From Haloferax mediterranei ATCC 33500 (GTDB taxonomy: Archaea; Halobacteriota; Halobacteria; Halobacteriales; Haloferacaceae): a stretch of DNA of 64,000 nt. A program made the translations under genes and the position numbers. The notes under the pieces were generated by a model that saw nothing but the letters and a program-made list of their open reading frames with translations, had not been told where the DNA came from and did not search any database. The stretch is taken from NCBI RefSeq assembly GCF_000306765.2, contig NC_017941.2:2480001-2544000 (forward strand). Reading direction: 5' to 3'. Shown piece after piece: positions 44,002 through 52,174 of the stretch (position 1 is the first letter of the stretch; each line of letters starts with the position of its first letter).

Positions 44002-46356
44002 CTATTTTCGCTTCTCCACCAACCGCCGGAAGCTGACCGCGAGGGAGATAGATGCCACCGCGAGCCCTAACACAACCAGCAGACTGTAACCGGGGTCATC
44101 CGTCGCTCCAGCGTCGCTCTCACCAGCGCTATCCGTGGGTGGGGTTCCGAACTTCGAACTGCCCTCCTTGACGGTCACGTCGACGACTCGGTCGTTCACC
44201 CTGAGGGTGTACTCGCCGGGTGACTCGATAGTCTGTTCGAACGTAACGACTTCCCGTTGTCCAGCGGGAACGGTGACCGTTCTGGACTCGGTGACGCTGT
44301 CGACCCCTTCGAACGTGAGCGTCGTCGTCTCCTCACCCTCGCCAGTGTTGGTGACGGTCGCGATGAGCGTGACGCTCTCGCCCGGCCCGATGGTCGATGC
44401 ATCCACCGTTAGGTCGGTGAGCACGGCGGTAGACTGTTCACGTACGACGGTGTCGACGCGTTCCCCATTGAGTGCCACAGTGTGCGACCCGGCCGTATCG
44501 AACTGGTGGTCGAACGTGACGGACTGCGTGTCTCCGGATTGGAGTGTCACCGACTGGTTCGAGACTATCTCACCATCGACGGTTAGGTTGACTGTGACGA
44601 CACCGTCGACGTGGCCCGTGTTGGTCACGTCGGCGGTTACGGTGGTTGTCTCGCCGGTCACGATGCCCGGTTCAGTGGTAACGTTCGAGACGGTCGCGAC
44701 GGGGTGCTGGATTCCGAGCGCGAAGTAGGACGTTCCCGGTGATGTCGCTTGCATCAGGTACTGTGACTGCGTGTTCGTCTCTTTCAGTTTCGTATCGAGT
44801 TGTTCCCACGTTCCGTTGTGGTATCGGTAGAATGCGACGTTCTCTGGAGTCGTCCCGCGGGCACTGAGGTCGTCTTTCGCCAGGGAGAAGTCCACGGTCG
44901 CCGCGTCGAGAGACCGGTTCATCGTCTCGTCGCCCTCGATCTCCAGATACAACGGCACGTCGTCGGTGAGAGCGACTGCCCCGACGCCCTCAGGCCGCTC
45001 CGTGTATCCCTTCACGTCCATCGTGAACGTGGATGCGGGCTTGGACAACGTGACTGTAACCTGGGTGACTTCGACACTGGATTCGGCAGTCACCGACGAG
45101 GGGAGTCGGACTTCGATTGGCGTCTCGGCTTGGGCATCACTCACAGTGTACCGAACGTGGGTGTCCGTTACCTTCGTGGTCTCAACTTTGGTTGTCGGCT
45201 TCGGGGAACTGTAACTCCCACTGCTAGAGCTACTACTGCTTGAACTCCCACCGCTTGAACCGCCGCCACCTGAGCTACGCGTCGGTGTAGGCTCGGGCGT
45301 TGGTGTTGGAGTTGGTGTTGAGGTCGGCGTCGGTGTCGGGGTCGGTGTTGGAGTCGGCGTCGGTGTCGGGGTCGGTGTTGGAGTCGGCGTTGGGGTTGGG
45401 GTCGGCGTCGGAGTCGGTGTTGGTGTTGGGGTCGGCGTCGGAGTCGGTGTTGGTGTTGGGGTCGGCGTCGGAGTCGGAGTCGGTGTTGGTGTCGAGGTTG
45501 GCGTCGGAGTTGGTGTCGGCGTTGGGGTTGGCGTCGGGGTCGGCGTCGGTGTTGGTGTTGGGGTCGGCGTCGGAGTCGGAGTTGGCGTTGGTGTTGGTGT
45601 TGGCGTTGGTGTTGGTGTTGGCGTTGGCGTCGGAGTTGGTGTCGGCGTTGACTCCTGGCACGAACCGGCGGTAATCGTGAGTTCCGACTCCATGTCGAGG
45701 GTGACAGTACTCTCGTTGGCGTGGATAAGTCGGAACTCGGTGATTTGGTTGTCGCCGGTGCTCCAGCGCCAGTCGTCATAGTGGTCCGCCTGTTCGTTGA
45801 AGCCAGGCGTAATCGTGACGTTGTCGCCCGTCTCGAGGTTCTCGAACCCGCGGTAGGCACCCCCATCGGTTCGGTTAGGTGCCCATTTCCAGTCGATATT
45901 CGCTGTCGAGTTTTCTTCAACCCAGTCGTCGTCCTGCGTCCCGTTGCCGTAGTAGTCGTCTCGAACGACCCAGCCGTCGCCCGACGGAAGGCCATCGAAC
46001 GCCATCGTCACGGTCCCGCCGGATGGACTGTCACCGAGTCTGTCGTGAAGAATGACGAGACTGACACCCTGCGAGCCGTGATAGAAGAACAGATTACTCG
46101 TCTGATTCTCCTGCAGGTAGCCTGTCCCGTACGACGAGAAGATACCAGTCGGCGAGGTCTCGTTGTTCCGGTAGTCGTAGAACGAACCGACGGGTGTTGT
46201 CCCGTCACCGAGTGCCTCGACGGTATAGCAGACACCGCCCTGACTAACGGAATAGACCGGAGTCTCGCCGTGGTGGGCGAATGTGCCACTCATCATCGAA
46301 GGCAGGACCACCAGCAGGGCTATCCCGACGACGAGAAGTCGTTGCAGAGCGGTCAT
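44002..46356 (-). CDS. PGF-pre-PGF surface protein with Thr-Pro repeat stalk
   Basis: The 784-residue protein has a signal peptide (LLVVGIALLVVLPSMMSGTF) and an N-terminal domain with sequons (~28-235). A pure Thr-Pro stalk (~236-358) comes next, then a Gly/Ser hinge. A PGF-pre-PGF-like domain (~390-545; VEVRLPSS-type, VAFYRYHNGTWEQLDTKL) leads into two CARDB-like beta domains (~550-730; TVTADVTNTGHVDGVVTVNL, TLIATVTNTGEGEE). The C-terminal helix is PGYSLLVVLGLAVASISLAV with a basic tail, reminiscent of a PGF-CTERM anchor but with PGYS rather than PGFG. Probably a surface-anchored, O- and N-glycosylated protein. Confidence 0.82.
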   Translation of the reverse strand: MTALQRLLVVGIALLVVLPSMMSGTFAHHGETPVYSVSQGGVCYTVEALGDGTTPVGSFYDYRNNETSPTGIFSSYGTGYLQENQTSNLFFYHGSQGVSLVILHDRLGDSPSGGTVTMAFDGLPSGDGWVVRDDYYGNGTQDDDWVEENSTANIDWKWAPNRTDGGAYRGFENLETGDNVTITPGFNEQADHYDDWRWSTGDNQITEFRLIHANESTVTLDMESELTITAGSCQESTPTPTPTPTPTPTPTPTPTPTPTPTPTPTPTPTPTPTPTPTPTPTPTPTPTSTPTPTPTPTPTPTPTPTPTPTPTPTPTPTPTPTPTPTPTPTPTPTPTPTPTPTPTPTSTPTPTPTPEPTPTRSSGGGGSSGGSSSSSSSSSGSYSSPKPTTKVETTKVTDTHVRYTVSDAQAETPIEVRLPSSVTAESSVEVTQVTVTLSKPASTFTMDVKGYTERPEGVGAVALTDDVPLYLEIEGDETMNRSLDAATVDFSLAKDDLSARGTTPENVAFYRYHNGTWEQLDTKLKETNTQSQYLMQATSPGTSYFALGIQHPVATVSNVTTEPGIVTGETTTVTADVTNTGHVDGVVTVNLTVDGEIVSNQSVTLQSGDTQSVTFDHQFDTAGSHTVALNGERVDTVVREQSTAVLTDLTVDASTIGPGESVTLIATVTNTGEGEETTTLTFEGVDSVTESRTVTVPAGQREVVTFEQTIESPGEYTLRVNDRVVDVTVKEGSSKFGTPPTDSAGESDAGATDDPGYSLLVVLGLAVASISLAVSFRRLVEKRK
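45281..45651 (-). repeat. Thr-Pro coding hexanucleotide repeat tract
   Basis: About 370 bases of degenerate ACNCCN hexamers encode ~120 residues of alternating Thr and Pro, with rare Ser or Glu. Runs of the same synonymous pattern recur, so slippage or recombination may change its length between strains. All reverse-frame ORFs here are shadows. Confidence 0.95.
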
Positions 46357-46819
46357 CAGTCACGCTTTACCGTGGCGGTCGATGGCGACTGCTGGCGCGA
46401 ACTGTCCCATTCCATAGCAACGGACGAACCACAAACCGCAGTCCGAGAGGTGTTGGATGGAGTCATATTACCAGTAGTAGTTGACTAATACGCTCGCAGG
46501 AGTTTCGTTATGAATGTTGTACCACCAATTAAGCTGAATGAGACTGGCGACTCCCCCGACACTAACCACGACCAGTGCGTCGAATCGGTCGCAATGGACC
46601 GCGATGGACAGCCTCCGAAAAGTCACAACTCCACGGGTCGATGGCCGAGAATACTCTGGAGAACGCCACATGAACTAAATAATCTGATGTATTAGGCATG
46701 GATAGAAGGAAGTACCTAACCAACGATTCCGTTCACATACTGGCAGTACATACGTATACGTACCCAAACTACTGGAACTGACGAAAGAAATATAGACTGT
46801 CCAACACGTCTGTGAGACG
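46357..46819. other. Intergenic stretch without a credible gene
   Basis: 463 bases. It holds the promoter of the Thr-Pro protein (minus) at the left end and of the 66-residue protein (plus; AAATATAG at 46788-46795) at the right end. I see no RNA signature or repeat. Confidence 0.5.
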
Positions 46820-47020
46820 ATGACTCAAACGCTCGAGGTCGCCCCACACGTAATTACGGAGGGGTCGACGATTCGGCATGCGACGTTATGTACGGAACAG
46901 ACGGTGGTGGAGATTGCAGAGGAGACGATTCGAACGACACAGGGCGACGAAGAGTTCGTCTATCCGCGTGAGCAACTCGCCCTTGACCTCTCTGTCGGAC
47001 GGTTTGAAGTCATCTCTTAG
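46820..47020 (+). CDS. 66-residue hypothetical protein
   Basis: A TATA box (AAATATAG, 46788-46795) lies 25-30 bases before the ATG, consistent with a leaderless transcript. The codons follow the genome bias. The peptide is acidic (ITEGSTIRHATLCTEQTVVE) with alternating hydrophobic residues suggestive of a small beta-barrel. No family is recognised. Confidence 0.65.
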   Translation: MTQTLEVAPHVITEGSTIRHATLCTEQTVVEIAEETIRTTQGDEEFVYPREQLALDLSVGRFEVIS

Positions 47021-47223
47021 GACGGTACCGACGCCACAGAGCGTTGGCATGCAGGCGAGTTGAACGGTGTCCCTGTACTGTCGAACCGTAGACTCACCCA
47101 ATAGTACAGACGAAGACCGGAGGCTGGCCTTTTAAACGCACCAACTATATTCTGGTAAACTGTCGAAGTCGAAACTGTTTTAATGCGATTTGGTATATAG
47201 CTGAGATACATGTGGGTAGTGGG

Positions 47224-47245
47224 TACTCATGGCATACCATGAGTA
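47224..47245. promoter_or_regulatory. 9+9 palindrome before the large surface-protein gene
   Basis: TACTCATGG-CATA-CCATGAGTA is a perfect palindrome. A TATA-like TGGTATATAG lies at ~47186-47195, so the palindrome would fall about 10 bases into the 5' untranslated leader, ~46 bases before the ATG. It could be an RNA hairpin or an operator. Confidence 0.5.
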
Positions 47246-47291
47246 AACGCGGTAGACCGCTCTCCGCTATTCGCTGTGAGTAAATCATACT

Positions 47292-50200
47292 ATGACACAG
47301 GATAACAGCAAACAGATGCGTGCGATAGTCCTCGCGGCGCTGATGGTGCTTTCCGTTATGGGAGGCACCGTCGCGTTCACGGGGGGGACTGTTGCCGCTC
47401 AAGCCGCCGGCCCTGAGGGGGCCTCCGATATGGGAACGGACGCGGGGGAACTCGCGGGCGGCGACACAGCAGTCGTACAGACGATCAAACTAACCGACAC
47501 GGACCGTAACGACACGAGCACGGTCAATCTAACGGCGGTCACGGTCGCCGGCAGTAGCGACAACACCGCCTCCGCAGCAGACCTCTCGTCGGTCCGTATC
47601 CTAGACGCGGACGGGAACGAACTCGCCAGTGCTGCTCCCACTGACAATCTGTTCGGCACAGGGCAGACGTTCGATATCTCGGATGTCACTATCCCGGACG
47701 ACGGCAGTACCACGCTCCAAGTGTCGGTCACGGTTGCCGCCAACGTCTCCGAGTCAGCAGTTCTGGGACTTGAGACGAATGCCGACTGGAAAGAAAACGG
47801 GAGTTCCGGCCAGACAGCGTTCGTTTCTGACGGGAAGCCTGAGTCGCTTGGAACGGCCGCGACCAACCTGAACGGAAACGAGACGGTCGACAGCGGGAAC
47901 CAAACGGCTGACAGCGACAACCAGACTGCCGACAGCGGAAACGAAACAGTCGGTAGCAACGAGACGACCGACAGCGGCAACCAGACCGTCGACAGCGGCA
48001 ACGAAACAATCGACAGCGGCAACCAGACCGTCGACAGCGGCAACGAAACAATCGACAGCGGCGACGAGACGGCCGAAAACGACACCGTCACCACCGAACC
48101 GACCGGTGAAATGACGACGACCCCAGACGAGCAGAACGCAACGACGAACGAAACGGAACAAAACACCACGTCGTCCGATTCGGCGACTGCGACGCTCAAT
48201 AACTCGTCTGCCGCGCCGGACCTGCAAATCGTCTCTCCTGAAAACCAGACCATCGTCGAGTCCGACGACCTCCTCGATGTGACCTACGGGTACGTCGAAG
48301 ACGTCCCGGACGACGTTGTGTCCACGAGAGTCACGCTAACCGACGAGCAGGGAACGTCGTACGACTACACGGTCGACAAAGCCGACTACGTCGCGGGTGC
48401 GACCGTGACGGTACCGCTTGACCTCGACAAGCCCGCCGACAATCTCACTGACGGCGCATACTACGTCGAGGTGGCGGTGACAAACGCCTCGGGTGATACC
48501 GAGACAACCCAGACCGCAACGCCAGTCGTCGTGGTGAACGACGAGGCCCCGACGGTGGGTAACGTCTCTATCACGAGTAATACGACCGACCTCGCGCGCG
48601 ACGCGGCGCTGAATCTCACGTACGACTACGGCCCGGCACCGAACGCTTCGAGCGTCACGGTATGGGTCGTCGACAGCGAGGACACCGCGAACTTCACGTC
48701 CGGCGACCTCGCGAACGCATCGTACACGACCTACGAACAGTCCGTCGACCACGGCGTCGTCGCTGACCGCAACCTCACCGTCGGTCTCGGCTACCGGCTT
48801 GCGGACAACGCCAACTACAGCGTCTTCGTTACCGCGACCGACGCGACTGGGCTGCAGAGCAACGCCAGCGCGACCGGAACGCTCGACGTGAACGCCGAAA
48901 AGCCGAGCATCGAATCCGTGGAAGCGACCATCGGTAGCGACACGGTGACGGTCCACTTCACCGAAACCGTGGTCGCCGGTGACGGCGACGACAATATCTC
49001 CCGCGCCGACTTCGCGTTCCAGAACGGTAACGACGGTGGCGCTGGGTCGATTACGTCCGTCGTCGTACACAGCGGCGATACGGTGACGCTCGGTCTCGAC
49101 GCCAACGTCACGCTTGGGGACCTCGATAGCGACCACGTGAGCGTCCGCAGTGGCCAACTCGTGGACACTCACGACGACGACCCCCGAGCGGTTGGTACCG
49201 GTTCGGTCGCACTCGACGATACGATTCCTCCAGGGTTCGGGTCAATCACAGTACCCGACATCAACGCGAGCAACACCGACAACTACAGGGTTGCAATCGA
49301 CACGTACAGTGATGCGACCGACGTCACGGTGACACTCACTGGGTCTGGTGGCACGACAGTCACCAAAAGCAAGGACGCGGTGACGGGCGAGGCGAACTTC
49401 ACGCTGAACGCCACCTCCCTCGACGAAGGCTACGCGAACGTAGAATTCAATCTGACGGATAGGGCCGGAAACAGCCAGATTGTTGGGCGTGACACCGAGA
49501 AGGACACTGTCGCGCCGACACTCGAATCGGTAACGACGAACGCGGGAACCAAAGAAATCGAATTACAGTTCTCCGAGTTCGTTGCTGACCCGTCGACGTC
49601 GGACTTCGAACTGTCCAACCTCTCTCACAAGGTCAACACGACAAGAGCCGTGGGCGGGGACGTGTTGCTGACGCTAAACGAGTCCCTTCCGGCGAGTGCT
49701 ATCAACTCCAGCGACGTCGTGATATCTGCGTCTGGTGTCACGGACATCGCCGGGAACCCAGCCACGAACGACCACACGCTCGATGACGTTGACGCACCGA
49801 CCCTGTCGGGTGTCGCCGCCGAGCCAGGTGACGAGCAGATTGTCGTCACGTTCTCCGAAGATGTCACGCCCGGAGCCGACGAGACATTCACCGTCGACGA
49901 CTTCGGATACACGGAGAACAACAGCTCTGGTGTCACTGCTCTCGAGTCGGTCACCCAGACCGGCCCGCAGACGGTCGTCCTCGAAACGAACGGTCCGCTC
50001 ACGCCCGACGACCTCGAACAGGACAACGTTACCGTCGCAGCCAACAGCGTCTACGACGTGGTCGGACATTCGGTTTCGGAGGCCAACTACACGATTGGTG
50101 TCGAATCCGAGCTCAAAGTCTCCGTCAACAGTGGCACAATGACCGTGACCGTCGTGTCGCTGAAAAACATCACTAACGCGACTGACTTGGGGATTACGAT

Positions 50201-51293
50201 TAGTGAGATGAACCGTGAACTCGACTCGCTCGAAGGCTTCGAACTCGACGACCGGTTTGTGACGACGCTGAACGCGTCTGACTTCGAGCAGACGGAATCC
50301 GACGTGTTCGAAGCGACTGTTACCGTTCCATCGGACGGCGACTACGCCGAAGACGGCGAGTACAGGGTCACTGGCAGCGTTGACGGTCAGATGAGATCCA
50401 AATTAGTCTCCGTCGATACGACCGCACCGCATCCGACCGACGCGGTCCTTCTCGACGTGACTGACGCTGCACAGCTCGACGACACCCGGAATACCACCGA
50501 GATTCGCGTGCTGTTCAACGAGCCAATCAACGCCAGCAACATCATGCCGAGCGACGTGTCCATCGAAGGATTCGATGGAGAAATCATCGCAGTGCAGAAT
50601 GCTGGCCCGTTCGGCTCGGTTACGATTATCACCGAAGGCAAGGTCCAGACAGGGACTCGCCCCACGGTGACAATCGACGGTGACAGCTACGTCGACGCCG
50701 CCGGAACGAACGGCAACGCCAACAGCCAAACCGTCATCCATACCGATGTGCTCGATCTCGAAACGGGCCGGAACTTCGTCTCCGTGCCCGCATCGAGCGG
50801 CGACCTCTCGCTCGACGAGGTGAACCTGTCCGCCGTCGACGCCATCTACGCGTACGACGCGGAATCCGGGTCCTGGGATGCCTTCGACCCTGATGCCAGC
50901 GAGAACGACATCACGGCGCTGGAGGGCGGTAACGGCTACATCTTCGTGATGGACCACGCCACGACGCTCACACTGAACGTCTACAACCGCCCCGGAAGCG
51001 AACAGAATGCGAGCGACATCGCGCCTGCACCGACACAACAGGAACTGACCGAAGGCTGGAACCTAGTGGGTCACTATCAGGAGTACGACCAGAACGTCTC
51101 CACGGCGCTCTCGTCGTTAGATAGCGACTCCGTCTACAACCTCCTCGCACACGACGAGTCGGCCGACAGTCTCGCTTACCGCTCTTACAACGCCGGTGAC
51201 TTCGAGACGATGGACCGCGGCGAAGCCTACTGGGTCTTCGTCCGTAACGACGAGGTCTACACCGAAGCGACGAGGAACACGGCGGACAGCTAA
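47292..51293 (+). CDS. Large secreted surface (S-layer-like) glycoprotein
   Basis: The 1333-residue protein starts with the haloarchaeal surface-glycoprotein signal (RAIVLAALMVLSVMGGTVAF). A short domain and an Asn/Ser/Thr repeat zone (~200-300) follow, then a chain of Ig-like beta domains (~310-1140) with motifs such as SIESVEATIGSDTVTVHFTE and APTLSGVAAEPGDEQIVVTF. The C-terminal domain (GRNFVSVPASSGDLSLDEVN, LTEGWNLVGHYQEYDQNVST) recurs in haloarchaeal surface proteins. Dozens of N-x-S/T sites suggest heavy N-glycosylation. It has no C-terminal helix or PGF-CTERM; such an anchor is instead on the product of the next gene, 29 bases away. Confidence 0.85.
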   Translation: MTQDNSKQMRAIVLAALMVLSVMGGTVAFTGGTVAAQAAGPEGASDMGTDAGELAGGDTAVVQTIKLTDTDRNDTSTVNLTAVTVAGSSDNTASAADLSSVRILDADGNELASAAPTDNLFGTGQTFDISDVTIPDDGSTTLQVSVTVAANVSESAVLGLETNADWKENGSSGQTAFVSDGKPESLGTAATNLNGNETVDSGNQTADSDNQTADSGNETVGSNETTDSGNQTVDSGNETIDSGNQTVDSGNETIDSGDETAENDTVTTEPTGEMTTTPDEQNATTNETEQNTTSSDSATATLNNSSAAPDLQIVSPENQTIVESDDLLDVTYGYVEDVPDDVVSTRVTLTDEQGTSYDYTVDKADYVAGATVTVPLDLDKPADNLTDGAYYVEVAVTNASGDTETTQTATPVVVVNDEAPTVGNVSITSNTTDLARDAALNLTYDYGPAPNASSVTVWVVDSEDTANFTSGDLANASYTTYEQSVDHGVVADRNLTVGLGYRLADNANYSVFVTATDATGLQSNASATGTLDVNAEKPSIESVEATIGSDTVTVHFTETVVAGDGDDNISRADFAFQNGNDGGAGSITSVVVHSGDTVTLGLDANVTLGDLDSDHVSVRSGQLVDTHDDDPRAVGTGSVALDDTIPPGFGSITVPDINASNTDNYRVAIDTYSDATDVTVTLTGSGGTTVTKSKDAVTGEANFTLNATSLDEGYANVEFNLTDRAGNSQIVGRDTEKDTVAPTLESVTTNAGTKEIELQFSEFVADPSTSDFELSNLSHKVNTTRAVGGDVLLTLNESLPASAINSSDVVISASGVTDIAGNPATNDHTLDDVDAPTLSGVAAEPGDEQIVVTFSEDVTPGADETFTVDDFGYTENNSSGVTALESVTQTGPQTVVLETNGPLTPDDLEQDNVTVAANSVYDVVGHSVSEANYTIGVESELKVSVNSGTMTVTVVSLKNITNATDLGITISEMNRELDSLEGFELDDRFVTTLNASDFEQTESDVFEATVTVPSDGDYAEDGEYRVTGSVDGQMRSKLVSVDTTAPHPTDAVLLDVTDAAQLDDTRNTTEIRVLFNEPINASNIMPSDVSIEGFDGEIIAVQNAGPFGSVTIITEGKVQTGTRPTVTIDGDSYVDAAGTNGNANSQTVIHTDVLDLETGRNFVSVPASSGDLSLDEVNLSAVDAIYAYDAESGSWDAFDPDASENDITALEGGNGYIFVMDHATTLTLNVYNRPGSEQNASDIAPAPTQQELTEGWNLVGHYQEYDQNVSTALSSLDSDSVYNLLAHDESADSLAYRSYNAGDFETMDRGEAYWVFVRNDEVYTEATRNTADS
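47889..48074 (+). repeat. 21-bp coding repeats (Asp-Ser-Gly-Asn-x-Thr-x)
   Basis: Nine head-to-tail units (eight of 21 bases, one of 18) encode DSGNQTV/DSGNETI-type heptads. Each unit carries an N-x-T sequon, so this is a dense cluster of potential N-glycosylation sites. Confidence 0.9.
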
Positions 51294-51322
51294 CACACTC
51301 CCCCATCTTTGCGTAACCTACT

Positions 51323-52066
51323 ATGAGAATACGACAGACGAACTGGCGAACCGGGCTGACGGCCGCAGCGGTGGCACTCGTCACGCTGCTCGTCGTCACC
51401 GGTGCCGCGGGCACAGCAATGGCGTCGCCCCCGTCGCCGCCACATCGGTTCTTCGGGACCGTTGAAGACGACGGCGAACTAGTCTCCGGTGCCACCGTCG
51501 AAGTGGTGTACGAAGGTTCGGTCGTTGCGTCCGACACGACCGACTCGGACGGCTACTTCGACCTGAAGGTACCTGAAGAACACATCAACACCAGCGGGGA
51601 ACGGACTGTGACCGTCACCGTCCGTAACCAGTCGAAGCAGTTCGAGTGGCAGTCGACGGGGTCGACCGAAGTGAACTTCGCTTTCGGCGACAGCGACGAT
51701 GGCGATGACAACACCGACGGTGGCGGCGATGGTAACACCGGCGGTGGCGGCGACGGTAACACTGGCGGCAACGGCGATGGTAACACCGGCGGTGGCGGCG
51801 GCGGTAACACTGGCGGTGGCGCGGAAACGACAACGTCCACCTCCACGAGTACGCCCACGACAACCACAACGATGTCGCCGACTACGAGTGAAACGACGCA
51901 GACTGCGACGGCGTCACCCACCGCGAGCACGACGGCGGCAACCACGACGGAAACCACAGCGGCCAACGATACACCGACGACAGGGACCGGCGTCCCCGGC
52001 TTCGGTGTGAGCGCTGCGCTCATGGCCCTCCTTGCGGCCGCCCTGCTCGCGCTCCGAATCGAGTAG
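51323..52066 (+). CDS. PGF-CTERM-anchored surface protein with carboxypeptidase-regulatory-like domain
   Basis: The 247-residue protein has a signal peptide (ALVTLLVVTGAAGTAMASP), one small beta domain (~42-118; GTVEDDGELVSGATVEVVYE, CarboxypepD_reg/PEGA-like) and a Gly/Asp/Asn repeat. A Thr-rich stalk leads to GVPGFGVSAALMALLAAALL. The PGFG motif plus helix and basic end is the sorting signal cut by the archaeosortase ArtA. It follows the large surface protein by 29 bases and is probably cotranscribed; it may tether that unanchored protein. Confidence 0.88.
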   Translation: MRIRQTNWRTGLTAAAVALVTLLVVTGAAGTAMASPPSPPHRFFGTVEDDGELVSGATVEVVYEGSVVASDTTDSDGYFDLKVPEEHINTSGERTVTVTVRNQSKQFEWQSTGSTEVNFAFGDSDDGDDNTDGGGDGNTGGGGDGNTGGNGDGNTGGGGGGNTGGGAETTTSTSTSTPTTTTTMSPTTSETTQTATASPTASTTAATTTETTAANDTPTTGTGVPGFGVSAALMALLAAALLALRIE

Positions 52067-52085
52067 TTCGCCGGCTACCCCCGAC

Positions 52086-52100
52086 CGATTTTTTCGGCCG
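52086..52100 (+). terminator. T-run terminator candidate
   Basis: Six T (52089-52094) within a G/C-rich stretch 20 bases after the PGF-CTERM gene. Confidence 0.35.
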
Positions 52101-52144
52101 ACGGGGCCTTAGTTAAGTGATTCTCTCCCATGTTCTTCGGTAAC

Positions 52145-52153
52145 AATATATAT
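52145..52153 (+). promoter_or_regulatory. TATA box of the subtilase gene
   Basis: AATATATAT, centred ~26 bases before the ATG at 52175. It supports that start over an upstream in-frame ATG at 52130. Confidence 0.6.
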
Positions 52154-52174
52154 GATTGGTATATGCTGGTATAC

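Noticed and set aside
45275..45995. Repeat-rich frames opposite or alternative to the Thr-Pro tract
   Set aside because: They arise from the hexamer repeats; the minus-strand frame with signal peptide and conserved domains is the real gene.
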